Assembly (NCBI GenBank): GCA_026182355.1
Contig: JAPFBL010000118.1
Coordinates: 1,117,001 to 1,181,000 of the forward strand
From: Hermatobates lingyangjiaoensis
Lineage: Eukaryota; Arthropoda; Insecta; Hemiptera; Hermatobatidae
Direction of reading: 5' to 3'
DNA: 64,000 bases
Made by a program: the position numbers and the translations under genes. Position 1 is the first letter of the stretch, and each line of letters opens with the position of its first letter. Shown here piece after piece: positions 49,517 through 60,029 of this stretch. Below the pieces are notes generated by a model. It worked only from the letters and a program-made list of their open reading frames with translations. It had not been told where the DNA came from and did no database searches.

Positions 49517-49547
<31 letters not shown>

Positions 49548-49554
49548 ATGTGAT

Positions 49555-49880
49555 GCTAATAGCGGGGGTGTTTGGACACCGGAGCAGTACGTGCGCCAGA
49601 CTTGACGTATGATTTGAAGGGACTTGGTCATCACGTAGCCGTGATTACAGTGGCCGGACTGGGCTCGGCGCCAGTGCCTTCCATTAGGCCGTCGGCTGCC
49701 CCCCACCCCCTGCCCTCCCGCCAGCTGATCCCCCCCACAACACACACAGCCTTTGCTTGGATTCGCTTGCTTATTAATAATCCCATTGGCTGGGTATTCT
49801 TGCATGAGATTGACTCACCAATACCAGAGGCTCTGTCTGTGGCTCTTTTAAAGATCCACTCTGCTACCAGGAAATAACTC
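49555..49880. other. GC-rich island, candidate regulatory element
   Basis: A sharp compositional change after a (GT)n tract: GGACTGGGCTCGGCGCCAG, CCCACCCCCTGCCCTCCCGC, then TTAATAATCCCATTGGCTGG and GAGATTGACTCACC. Sites that look like CCAAT (ATTGG), Otx-type TAATCC and AP-1 (TGACTCA) are clustered. Frames of 83-101 codons on both strands show no domain. It may be an enhancer, a promoter or part of an unrelated gene. Confidence 0.42.
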
Positions 49881-49885
49881 AATAC

Positions 49886-50690
49886 CTCCCAAGACCTCTT
49901 CGTCTCTTATCCATCATTATACCCTTCGCTTTCTCCGATTCACGCTACATTCTTCTATCAAACATTACCACCCGAATCTCACTTATATTTAAATTAGCTG
50001 GCTTCCTGCTAAACGGCTACCAGGTTCAATATCGACAGTGAGCCAGCTAGCATCGCTACACAATAGAACCTCCCAGTACGAGTTTAATTCCTTCCCAGAT
50101 CAAACCCGTATTATGAAGCAATTTTTCGCATTGAAATTAATATCAAAATAAATAATCCGTTCCATACCTAAAGTGCCTGTTATTAAGTTTATTTTTTAAA
50201 CAGAAAACGGTGCAATTAGATAAAATAAACAATACTGTATATGTAACATGTACTGTATTTGTACTGTATGTTACATGTACAAATAAGTACATGTAATATG
50301 AATATGAATGAATGCAAGAAATAATAATGTTTTATTAACCTACTAAACTAAAAGGAGACCATCTAGGCATGAGGAAGGTGGTCGCTCATACTACGAATTG
50401 CTGCTCGTGAAGCGAATCGCTCGTACAGTGAGGTACTCGTTCTACGAGGTTCCACTGCATATCGATTGATTATAAGAGTTACTGACGTCTAGCTTCATTG
50501 ACGACTAACCAAACGTCAGTTATTGATGCCTTATTTATTGCTTTCTTTAAAACTTTAACGGTATTTTTAACAACTTTCGGGAATGCACTTATTTAATAAA
50601 TGTACTTACCAGGTTTCTTTTCTTTTTTTCTTTTTTTTTTGTACAGGGCTAAGGGATTGTGCTAATTCCTCGAGGTAGTATTGCATCTCT
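49886..50690. other. Nothing recognised
   Basis: AT-rich sequence with TACATGTACTGTATT-type short repeats near 50230-50300. Confidence 0.45.
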
Positions 50691-50694
50691 CGTT

Positions 50695-50903
50695 GATTCT
50701 ACATTGGGAGTCCTAAATTTTGCCAAACTGAAGGGTATTTAGAGTAGGACATCGTACAGGCTCGAAACCGACGGTTTAACTTCCTCTCGGAGGGAAAATG
50801 TGCTCAGATTTATTCACTTCACACGTAAATAAATCGAGGGCCAGAGTAGGTATCGGACCTACTAGTTCAGAGGCAAGCACGTTGCCACTGAGCTAACCTG
50901 GCA
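50695..50903 (-). mobile_element. SINE, head and body
   Basis: TTCTACATTGGGAGTCC, CATCGTACAGGCTCG, AAATCGAGGGCCAGAG, ATCGGACCTACTAG and GCCACTGAGCTAACCTGG are all in minus orientation. The 3' tail is missing, and the plus-strand order shows a short internal deletion after TTTAGAGTAGG. Confidence 0.82.
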
Positions 50904-51034
50904 CCTTACTTATCGGTTAACGGGAGACTTTAAGAAATAAAAAATCATAATATAAATAAATACTTTTTTTCTTCTTCTTTATATTTCTTTATATTTTTCT
51001 TTGTCGAAGTTTAGTCCAGCGTCCGACCAAGTTC

Positions 51035-51150
51035 GAAGTTTGGTCCGACAGCTTAACGTCGCGTGAATAAATCGAGTGTGAGAGTGGGTATCGAACCCCG
51101 GATCTGCCGGTCCAGAGGAAAGAACATAAGCTTCTGGTCTAACTTGGTCT
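51035..51150 (-). mobile_element. SINE head fragment
   Basis: AGCTTAACGTCGCGTGAATA, ATCGAACCCCGGATCTGCC and CTTCTGGTCTAACTTGG. Confidence 0.75.
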
Positions 51151-51344
51151 CGTGTACTATAACTAACGGACAGAGAACCTTACCATCAGGCATTTGTGAG
51201 TTTGCCTAAGAATTGTTTGTTTCTTGTCTTTAAAGTGAAGGATGTAGCACTTTCAGATGTCTTTTGCATAACTTCTGTTTCCTTTTCGACATTATATAGT
51301 TCCATAACAAACATTATTATGCTTGACGTTTTATGTAATTATCA

Positions 51345-51655
51345 ACTTGGGTACCAGGTTTGCCTAGTGGTGACGTACTCGCCTTTGGACTGCTTTATCT
51401 GTGGTTCAATGTCCATTCTGGTCGTATTTATTCAGGCGGCAGGTCAATTAATCTCAGCACATCTTCTCTCGAGACTTGCCGTCGGTCTCGAGCCTGTAAG
51501 ATGTCAGATACTCGTTAAAGATCCCTATTCTAAATATACTTGAATTAACCGAACTTTAGAACTCCGAATTTAGAATATTCATTGTTTTTTATCACAAAGG
51601 GACAATCTTTGGCCTACGTGTGTTCCCTTGTGTTATGGCCACAGCAACCTAATCT
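51345..51655 (+). mobile_element. SINE, full length, diverged
   Basis: Box A GGTTTGCCTAGTGGTGACG, box B TGTGGTTCAATGTCC, GCCGTCGGTCTCGAGCCTG, TTAAAGATCCCTATTC, GTGTGTTCCCTTGTG and the end CAACCTAATCTC. A 115-codon frame crosses it without meaning. Confidence 0.85.
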
Positions 51656-51719
51656 CATAACTTTGATGATACTCAAAGGTCCCAATGTTTCAACTTACTT
51701 GCGACTTCACGCAACTTAT

Positions 51720-51872
51720 ACAGGTACGATGCGACTACTCTAAATATACTTGAGTCGGTAAAATTTATGACTGCCAATGTAATAGAATGTTCATTGTGTG
51801 CCATCACAAAGGACCAATGATCAGTCTTTGTGTATTCCTTGCGGCACTCCCATTGCAACCTATCCTAAGGTA
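51720..51872 (+). mobile_element. SINE 3' half
   Basis: CTACTCTAAATATACTTGAG, AATGTTCATTGTGTGCC, GTATTCCTTGCGGCACTCC and CAACCTATCCTAAGG. Confidence 0.78.
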
Positions 51873-52485
51873 CATACAACTCTTTTAGGGAAAGAATGAG
51901 CAAAAAATATGCGTCCTCCAATAACTTGCTTATGGTTTTCGTACTTTGAAAAGGCAGGTTATAACATTTTCTCTATGACATGAGGTGATACAGCTCTTGA
52001 TGCTAAATACGCCTAATAATGTCATATATCCAAAAGAGCCCTCAAAACCAACTCAGCTAAACCAAATGGTTCCTACAAGCTAAAGGAAGAGGAAACTGAT
52101 TTGATTAATTTAGCTAAGTAGAGGGTCAAATTGAAAATAAAGTGTTTTTTTAATTGAGGCAGCTGACATTAAGCTGCTCCAACTCAAACCTACAATTAAA
52201 GTCATTTCAGGCTGGGCTTTAAACAGTTACTCAGAAACTTCTGGTTATGACAACTGGCTCCCGTTCTCAAAAAGACATCCTTGATCAGGTGCCCTTCAAT
52301 CCTAACCTGACATTTATTTCAATCAATTAATGCAAATTATTTCATGACTTTCTTCACGACAATACATTTTTTCTCTGAAGAATATGCACAATCAGTGGAT
52401 AATTACTTATAGAATAATCGTAACTGTTATTCTTGAGTTACAGTAACACGTAATTATACAGGATGAATCGCGTAACTCTATTTTT
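51873..52485. other. Nothing recognised
   Basis: AT-rich intron sequence. Confidence 0.45.
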
Positions 52486-52487
52486 CT

Positions 52488-52607
52488 TTCGTAATCGAAG
52501 TTTAGTCCAGCAAACAGTGAAACACCTTTAAGCCTTCGTTTCGTCTATATTTCTAGAAACTTTCAGGGCTACATCAATACAGAAATTAATTACAGTAACA
52601 TAAAAAA
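52488..52607 (-). mobile_element. Solo PLE 3' end, family I
   Basis: The plus strand reads TTTAGTCCAGCAAACAG, AAGCCTTCGTTTCGTC, AACTTTCAGGGCTACATC. GCC/GGC stem I, GAAACG and AGAC stem II are recognisable. The core is decayed to CTGAAAG. Confidence 0.6.
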
Positions 52608-52754
52608 ATAATGTATATTCATATAAATAATGCAACTTATATATTGTTTTCATGTTATTGTAATTAATTATTTTATTTCAACTTCATGGTCGATACTTTT
52701 ATCAATATTTATTTATAAATATATATTCTCAAATTGTTCTTGACTTCCTAATTC

Positions 52755-53110
52755 AACATAGTATTTGATATGTTTTTTTGAGTCCTAAGTCTTGGAAAAT
52801 GAACTCTCCTTATTATGCCAACGTTTCTATGTATTTATTCATCTTCATCAGGGCTATAAAGCATGATAAGGCTATAATAATTTCAACAACAACAACAACA
52901 AATTCAATATGGATTACTGTGTTAGCAGTTTTAAGTTGTTACTGTTAACGTAGTAGTCCATACTTGAATCTTCATTATCGTTGTTGACAAACGATAACTT
53001 ATCATGCTTTATAGCTGAATGAAGATGAGCATAAATACATAGAAACACGATTGGACTACTAAGGAGAGTTCATTTCCAAGACCCAGTTCTCAAAAAACTG
53101 TATCAACTAT
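52755..53110. mobile_element. PLE family J, head-to-head inverted pair
   Basis: The minus copy (52755-52880) and plus copy (about 53015-53110) share AAGTCTTGGAAAATGAACTC, CTATGTATTTATTCATCTTC and ATAAAGCATGATAAG. The centre carries an (AAC)n tract and ACGATAATG palindromic pieces. Confidence 0.72.
52817..52854 (-). ncRNA. Hammerhead-like ribozyme motif, family J
   Basis: Minus strand: GCC/GGC stem I, core CTGATGA, extra A, stem II region GATGAATAAATACATA (poorly paired), GAA, palindrome ACGT, H17 = T. The core is perfect but stem II is weak. The plus copy at 53015 lost CTGATGA (CTGAATGA). Confidence 0.5.
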
Positions 53111-53119
53111 AGATATAAC

Positions 53120-53255
53120 GAGGTTACTTGCTGGTTGCATCTACAACGTACTTGTGGTCTCCTTGTGGTATGTGCTCTGAAGACGGATTACGAAAATTTG
53201 AGTACAGTGAAGTTGTTTCTTACTCTTCTTGAATTTTGAACTCGTAGACGATATA
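53120..53255 (+). mobile_element. Solo PLE 3' end, family C, diverged
   Basis: GAGGTTACTTGCTGGTTGC, CTCTGAAGACGGATTACG and TGAATTTTGAACTCGTAG. The core CTGAAGA is intact, but GAA follows a shortened stem II. Confidence 0.7.
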
Positions 53256-54998
53256 TATATATAATATATTATATTCGTATATTTGGACAGTTCCTTCGTT
53301 ATACATGTGAGATCAATTTTTTGCCTACAAATTATTGTTAACCAATTATATATAAAAAAGTATCCAAAAAATTGATTAATTGAAAATAGTAGTTGCAGGA
53401 ATCAATTATATTCCACACCACACACACACACACATATATATATATATGTGATATAAATAGTTGTATAGCTTATCGACCACTGATTCTTGGCACACAAGGA
53501 TTAGGTCCAAAATTAATTACTCCAAATGATTCGCCGACGTTTCAGTGAGTTATTTTTCACAATATAATTTACAAAAAGAAAGAATAGATGTACTAAATGC
53601 GGTAAATAGTTTTCTTCAAAAAACCTTGAGAATGGTGAGTGACAATTTTCTGCAAACCTCGGGAAGTAATTCATTTTGTACCTAAACCTGGGAAGCCTCT
53701 TTCTCCACAGGATGAACAAACAGCTTATCTTGAACTTAAGGGAAATAGCCCCCACTGTCTTCATTATCGTTATACAAACGAGAAAATGAATGAATGGTGA
53801 GCATTTGAAACACGATGACTCTAGGAAGTATGCTTTACAGTGTCCATAGATTAACGAGAGTGGTCTTTCAAGCTTGTGGTATTTGTGGTATGTGCTTAAA
53901 AGCATTTAAATAGTACAGTGAAGAGTTACTTCAGGATGAAGTAGACCATATTTTCAAAATGTTTATAATATTTAATTCCTTTCCCACTTTATTTTACAAA
54001 TATGTTAACTTATATATAAAAAAAAGATAAGTTATTAATTGAAATAGTAAGTTGCAGGAATGTCATTATATTTTGCAAAGTAATGATATTTGTTGTGATA
54101 ACAGGCAAGTTGTTTTTTTTTTACAAAAAGCCTTTTCAAATATATACTAAAGTATTAAAGGCATCACATTTGCATATGCGTAATTGAAAAGAAGAAGAAA
54201 AAAGGAAATCATTCGGCATTGAAAATGTAAATAGATATACTGGAATTTCCCCTTCTCTATTTAAATGAGAATACTTTTAAGTATGCATTTTAAAATATAT
54301 AATGTTAATAAACTCAACAGATTTAATGATTAAACATATAACAATATCAATAAATACACTTACTATTTATTAAAGTCGAACCAACATTAGCGATGAATCA
54401 TATTTCTGGTAAAACTTTACACGAATTATGTAGACCTATTATAGGATGACGGTGTATTCTGTTTTAGATCATTATTCACTTTATCATGAAATTTTATTTT
54501 ACGAAAACATAATAACTAAGACTAATATTTCGAAGAGGAAGCACATCATCAGGGGGGGGGGATTAGAAGAAGAGTATTCCTCTGAGTCATTGTTTTGTCA
54601 CTTTTTTTTGTTCTATATACTTTAGTTTTCTGAAACCAGAAGGACCGCTTTTAAATTTTTTTTTTTAGTATTATATATTTAGTTGGAATGTCAATATTGA
54701 ATATTGAATGTGAGTCCTGGTATCGGCCTTTATTTGTGTTCTAAAAGTTTTCAAAGTTTAATAAAATTTTAATTTAGATTGAATTTAATTTTAATAAGAA
54801 TACAATATTATGTATATATATACAATTATCTATTAGTTGCATACATTTAGTAGTGTGCTGATAATATTGATTATAATATACTATGATTCAGTTAACTCTA
54901 AGGAAATACAGAGAAAAACTGTTGTGGACACAATTTGGTAATTCCTTGTAAAAGGATTGCGAGTTCAGCGTTTACTGAGGAAATGACGTTCTCTAGAA

Positions 54999-55031
<33 letters not shown>

Positions 55032-55035
55032 AATA
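53256..55035. other. No supported gene
   Basis: Contains a short (CA)n(TA)n (53418-53450), and a G-run next to CTGATGATGTGCTTCC (minus, about 54525-54555), a possible decayed hammerhead-like core with GAAATATTAG. A 130-codon minus frame (53513-53905) lacks any family signature. Confidence 0.45.
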
Positions 55036-55040
55036 TATTA

Positions 55041-55145
55041 TATTTCATAGGCATATGAAAAAGGTTTTAAATAAAAACTGAAACGTTGGCAATGAGAGTT
55101 TAATTTGAACCTGAAGAACTGACAGAGTCCCGATAAACTTTAGTT
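55041..55145 (+). mobile_element. Solo PLE 3' end, family H
   Basis: GGCATATGAAAAAGGTTTTA, CTGAAACGTTGGCAATG and CTGACAGAGTCCCGATAAAC. It runs into PLE N-terminal coding sequence in opposite orientation at 55146. Confidence 0.72.
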
Positions 55146-55155
55146 TTGTTTCTAT

Positions 55156-55341
55156 TCAACGTTCGATACTTTTATCAATATATGTATTAGTGTATTTCGG
55201 AAGCAAGTCCTCTTTCAAGCATGTGTTATTGAATTTGATAGCAGATTCTGCATTCACGATTTTCCTACTTATAGCTTCTATTTTTCTTACAATTTTCTTT
55301 TGAGTAGATGATAATTGCCAAAGCAAGCTAGTATAAGACAT
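55156..55341 (-). pseudogene. PLE N-terminal domain fragment
   Basis: The 61-codon minus frame reads LWQLSSTQKKIVRKIEAIS, then RKIVNAESAIKFNNTCLKED and LLPKYTNTYID. The pattern I..IS.KI....A..FN..CL...LLP.YT is the conserved start of Penelope-type proteins. It is shared with the fragment at 62527, where it is more diverged. No RT follows. Confidence 0.7.
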
Positions 55342-55379
55342 TCAGAAGGCTGAAACACTAAATAAACACTTCACTGGGG

Positions 55380-55470
55380 ATAACTATATTTAATTAATCA
55401 CTACACTAGATTAAACTAACATAACAAGCTTTTCGGCCCCATGGGTCATCATCAGGTTCTTAAACTACTT
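55380..55470 (-). mobile_element. Possible PLE 3' end with AAGCTT palindrome
   Basis: Minus strand GAACCTGATGATGACCCATG then GGGCCGAAAAGCTTG: CTGATGA, extra T, stem II GAC.../...GCC, GAA and AAGCTT are present, but G at position 17 breaks the cleavage rule. Confidence 0.35.
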
Positions 55471-55567
55471 ACATTAACTAAATATACATATTACTAAGTA
55501 CTTTGGCGTTTAAATGCCAACTGAACACTGCTATTCTGTCGAAGTGAAAGTTGGTGGTGGGAATGGA

Positions 55568-55574
55568 GTAGGGC

Positions 55575-55610
<36 letters not shown>
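55568..55610. repeat. (TA)n microsatellite
   Basis: TA repeat of about 35 bases inside otherwise unassigned sequence. A 120-codon minus frame (55531-55893) runs through it and is not convincing. Confidence 0.9.
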
Positions 55611-55613
<3 letters not shown>

Positions 55614-56035
55614 TTATATTATATTTCTTATTGAAGATAGAGAAGACTAGAGCTGTGTTATTAAAGGGGGGAGAAGCGTCCGCTAGAACAAAGCGGAATG
55701 ATAAGTAGAGTGTTGTTTTGCCTAACTGAAACAAGTCGACTGTGAAGAGATGAAAATTGAGGTGGAATAGTTTGGAGTGAGACAAATGACGGCCTCTGCC
55801 TAAATGGTGCAACTTTAGCCCATTAGTTGTGGTTTGGAGGAGTGGAATGGAGAGGATGCTAGCCGAGCTACAATATGCTCGTCTTGGCAGCATCGCCTCT
55901 GAGGCTACAAGTGTCCTGCAATCATTTCATTTTAAGCAATTTAACTGGTGACCTTTCAGAAGTCTGTCATGTTGAAAACATAAAGTCTCTAGTAAGTTGA
56001 AATATTGGGACCTTTGAATGTCATCAAAGTTATGA

Positions 56036-56560
56036 GATTAGGTTGCTGTGGTCATAACACAAGGAACACACATAGGCCAAAGATTGTCCCTTTGTGGTAC
56101 AAAACAATGAATATTCTTCATTCGGAGTCCTAAAGTTGGCCTAGGTTACGGTTAGGTTGCAGTGGCAGTTCCACAAGGGACACACGTGGGCCGAGCATTG
56201 GCCCTTTGTGATACCACACAATGAAGATTGATTCTCCAGTGGGGATCCTAAATTTTGCCTAACTCAAGTGTGGTTAGAGTAGGGATCTTCAACGAGTACC
56301 TGACATCGTACAGGCTCGGGACCGACGGTTTAACGTCCTTCTCCCAGGAACGACGTGCTCAGATTTATTCACCTCCCGCGTGAATAAATCGAGGGCCAGG
56401 TGTGTATCGAACCCCGGTCCTATCCATTCAGAGACGAGTACGTTAACCACTGAGATAAACTGGACCCTAAAGTTGGCCTAACTGAAGTATATTTGAAGTA
56501 GCGATCTTTAACGAGTATATTACATCGTATAGGCTGCTACTGACTGCTTAACATCCTTGC
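56036..56560 (-). mobile_element. Older SINE interrupted by a younger SINE
   Basis: The 3' part (56036-56143: GGTTGCTGTGGTCATAAC, TTCGGAGTCCTAAAGTTGG) and the continuing middle (56466-56560: CTAACTGAAGTATATTTG, GACTGCTTAACATCCTTG) are one minus-oriented SINE split by the copy at 56144-56465. Confidence 0.85.
56144..56465 (-). mobile_element. tRNA-derived SINE, full length, 15-bp target duplication
   Basis: CCTAAAGTTGGCCTA occurs at 56129-56143 and 56466-56480, a perfect target duplication of the length made by LINE machinery. The 322-bp insert starts (minus) GGGTCCAGTTTATCTCAGTGG and ends in CAACCTAACCGTAACC. It gives the true limits of the SINE. Confidence 0.93.
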
Positions 56561-58390
56561 AAGAGCGACTACCTGGTTGTGGGCAACGGACGTGGTGGCA
56601 CTACGGATGTTATTACAAATGAAAACTACACGGAAATTTGCCCAGGAATGAAGTGTAATGTAAACTAACTGCTTTAAACCTTCCATAACTTGAAAGAACT
56701 TAATCAAGTCTGAATTACAGAAATATTATTCACATCGTAAAGTACTGTTATTTTTACAGTATTATTTTACAACTCATGAAACTTTTCTCTCTGTAAACAG
56801 GTTGTACAAAGAACTTCACTTCGTGTAAAAAAAAAAAAATTATTTAGTTTTATACCAGCCATAATTAATAAAACTCAGTTCGTATTGGGGAAAGTAATAT
56901 GTCTCCACACAAAAAAATTTTTCGAATAACACAAACAAAATTTTTGTTTGGAGACATAATACTTTCCCCAATATTAGTAAATACCACACTATAGCAGATT
57001 GAACAATTAATGAAAACTCAATTCTGTTATATCTAAAAAATCATTATAAAGTTATAATATGTTGTACAGAAAGGAATCGATTTGATCAACTGTTAAGTGG
57101 CTACTTTTTGTGCTATCCAAAGGGCGAAAGTATTGCTCAGTTTGTGCCTCTGCACCAACGCACAATTGGTGAGTCAGATTACCAGGTTCTTCGCATCACC
57201 TATCCAAGGTGTAAAGCACTCCCAAATATAGTTTAAATCGGTATTGGTCTTCTTCAGGGGTGCTCGACATGCCGATGGCAAAGGTTTATTGATAGATCTC
57301 ACGACATTAAAAAAATTAAAATTCATCCCTTCACTGATTGATACACAGGACGGCCAGTCGAATGAATTCTGATTTTTGTTATCCTTAGGCCACTGTGCAA
57401 CGGCAAAAGTGAAGCTAATAAGTTAATCACAAAGTTGCTTCTTGCTCATTTCTTTCATTTTTTTCTTTTAAAATTGAGAAAGAGTATTAAAATGAGTGGA
57501 GTAACTTGATATCACTTTCATATAAAATATGAAGGGAAGGTTTTTTCCACGATGAGATATTACATACATTATCACAAACTGTAAGAATCGTCAATATATT
57601 GCTGAATAAATACATTATGTATATGATTGTGGCTTGTTCATTTCATAGATAGCTTGCCTATAGTACGTGTCTGAGCAGTTCTGATCTAGTTGTTATTCAA
57701 TGTAGCTGTAACAGTTGTCTTAAGAAACATTTAAAAAAACGTGTTGCGTGGACTCTGGAAGACGACAAGACATAGTGACCCAGCAAAGGACGCGTAGGCT
57801 GGTGCGTGGGAGCTGACATCTCCCACTAACTCTTCATAGCCAAAGCCTTTTACGAGCCACCCATCTCTTGGCTTTTAGTTCAATCCACCAACACACACAC
57901 GACTGTCTTGTCCAGTCCCAATCCAGTTTTACAACTTTGAATATCTTTCTTTACCACCTTTACTGCCTTTTTTTTTTTGATGTCTTTAGTGCATTGTCTG
58001 TGTAAAGTGTTTGTATTGTAAAAGGTTACTATTAGCTTGTACTTTATGCGTTACTTGATGATAAGTAAACAATGACTCTCATCACCTCCTGTCGTAAACA
58101 CCACCCACTTCTTTATTGCTCGTAGCTAACATCCTCAGAGCACTAAACAAACTTTAAAGGGTCATATATGTACTTGTCTGCTATAATTCATCTTTTAGCT
58201 AGAGCTCTGCTCATTGAATTCACTGTGAGGACAGTCATACCTGTCTTGCTTTGTATTCATGTATCTCAACCTTTCGGCCACTCCATGATACAAAGCACTA
58301 CAGATCGATGCTTTTTTTTACGTGATACCCTTTCGCCACTTGAGGGAGTCCACTACAGGCCGATACCATGCACACTGACTTATGAAACCT
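56561..58390. other. No supported gene; one hairpin
   Basis: A hairpin at 56884-56973 has arms of about 37 bases (ATTGGGGAAAGTAATATGTC and inverted copy), perhaps a small MITE. The GC-richer stretch 57740-57930 shows no domain. Confidence 0.5.
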
Positions 58391-58394
58391 ATAA

Positions 58395-58615
58395 GTTAGG
58401 TTACAGTGGCAGTCCCACAAGGGAGCACACATAGGCTGAACATTAGCTCTATGCAATAGCAAACAATGAACATTGAAGTTATAACATTAATGAACATTGG
58501 AGTTTATGAACATTATACAGTGGAGTCCTAAATTTTGTCTAACTCAGTTGTATTTAGAGTAAGGATGTTTAAAGACTACCTGACAACGTACAGGCTCCGA
58601 ACGGACGATTTGCTA
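58395..58615 (-). mobile_element. SINE 3' half with internal ATGAACATT expansion
   Basis: GGTTACAGTGGCAGTCCCAC, AGGCTGAACATTAGC, CTAAATTTTGTCTAACTC and GACAACGTACAGGCTCC. AATGAACATT(GA) is repeated three to four times around 58465-58525. Confidence 0.8.
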
Positions 58616-58726
58616 AGATATGTGTATTTATGTTATTATGCCTTCTCATGATGACGATTGATTGATGAAATATTTAAATTACTTATTTCTGTGTTAATCT
58701 TTCTGTAAAGGAATCTTTCTGTAAGG

Positions 58727-59862
58727 TTAAATGATAAAGGAATTAATTATTTAGAATTAGCTAATAGTTTCTCTAATATGGAAAAGATGAACATTGATGA
58801 AACTAAAATTGCAATGTGCAAAGGATACATTTATAGATCAATTAACAAAATATGATCCTCATTGTCCGAAACGATTTACTGAAGTTTATAAACAACTAAA
58901 AAGTAATAAAGAAATAAAAGTCACAAAAGCTGACAAAACAGGAGCCACAGTACTTATGAACAAGATAGATTACACTGCCAAAATGGAACTATTGTTTTCT
59001 GATAATAGTATATACGAGGTATTAAACTCAGACCCCACTGAAAATTATAACAATCTGTTCAACAAGAAATTAAAATTAATATTAAACAATAATAAGAGTT
59101 TTATTGCAAAATTTATTGAGAGATCTGCATCATTACCCTACATGTATGGTTTGATTAAAACACATAAGAGTGGTTGTCCAGCCAGACAGATTGTTAGTTC
59201 AATTGGATCAGCTGGATACAAGTTATCAAAATGGTTAGTACGAGTTTTGTCTCCATTAGTGGGTACCATTTCTAATAGTCACATCAAGAATAATATTGAT
59301 CAAGCTAAACTCTTGTTCTTATCAAAATAGTAAATTAGTGAGCTTTGATGTCAAATCTCTCTTTACGAATGTCCCTGTTGAAGATGTGTTGAATTTCTTA
59401 GAGACAGAACTAGGCAAACGTGTTCAAAATTAACCAGTTTCTATCCCAGTATTAATCGAGTTGATTCGTTTGGGTGTATTGGATGGCTGTTTTGCGTTTC
59501 AAGAAAAATTTTATAAACAAAAGTTTGGATTAGCTATGGGAAATTGTCTCTCCCCAGTTTTAAGTAATATCTACATGGAATATTTTGAGATCACGTATCT
59601 ACCTACAATACTGCCTACTAATGCTAAATGGTTTAGGTATGTAGATGATATTTTATGTATTTGGCCTGAAAATGAAAATGTTAACACCTTTTTGTATACC
59701 CTCAATACGGTTGTGCCATCCATAAAATTTACAATAGAACATGAAAACAATAATCAACTTCCTTTCTTGGATGTACTTTTACATAGGAACGGTAATAAAT
59801 TAAAGTACAGTATTCATAGGAAGTCAACAAATGTATAATCTTATGTTCATTTCTTCTCGGCT
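58727..59862 (+). pseudogene. Penelope-like element RT, broken
   Basis: The reading frame can be followed from LNDKGINYLELANSFS (58727) but shifts near 58815 and near 59315. It has in-frame stops at 59431-59433 and after STNV at 59836. Recognisable parts: KADKTGATVLMNK (start of RT fingers), LPYMYGLIKTHKSGCPARQI, motif A VSFDVKSLFTNVP (about 59336-59375), motif B FGLAMGNCLSPVLSN (about 59525-59570), catalytic YVDD (59638-59649) and LPFLDVLLHRNG. It ends in SYVHFFSAHP where a SINE begins. The GIY-YIG part is absent. It belongs to a different PLE lineage from the copy at 41563 (different motif B and C context). Confidence 0.88.
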
Positions 59863-60024
59863 CATCCACAGGCTCGGGACCAACAGTTTAACGTCCTCTC
59901 CGAGGGACAACGTGCTCAGATTTATTCATCTCCCACGTAAATAAATCGAGGGCCAGGTGGGTTTTGAACCCTGGACCTATTAGTTGAGAGACGAGAACGT
60001 TTACCACTGAGCTAACCTGGCCCC
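59863..60024 (-). mobile_element. SINE, 5' half, joined to the PLE
   Basis: CAGGCTCGGGACCAACAG, AAATCGAGGGCCAGG, TTTTGAACCCTGGACC and CCACTGAGCTAACCTGGCCC. Box A and box B are well preserved. It starts exactly where the PLE coding trace stops. Confidence 0.87.
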
Positions 60025-60029
60025 CATCT

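Larger units (their letters stand above)
49258..49522. mobile_element. PLE family D, head-to-head inverted pair
   Basis: Arms about 49285-49395 and 49415-49522, each with a complete hammerhead-like motif. The centre reads CTGCTACTGTTGAGTAGCAA. The outer left tail continues to ATGAAAGGTCCGTGTGGAC, as in the copy at 12253. Confidence 0.87.

Noticed and set aside
53513..53905. 130-codon minus ORF as gene
   Set aside because: Hydrophobic, AT-driven composition, no domain, no context.
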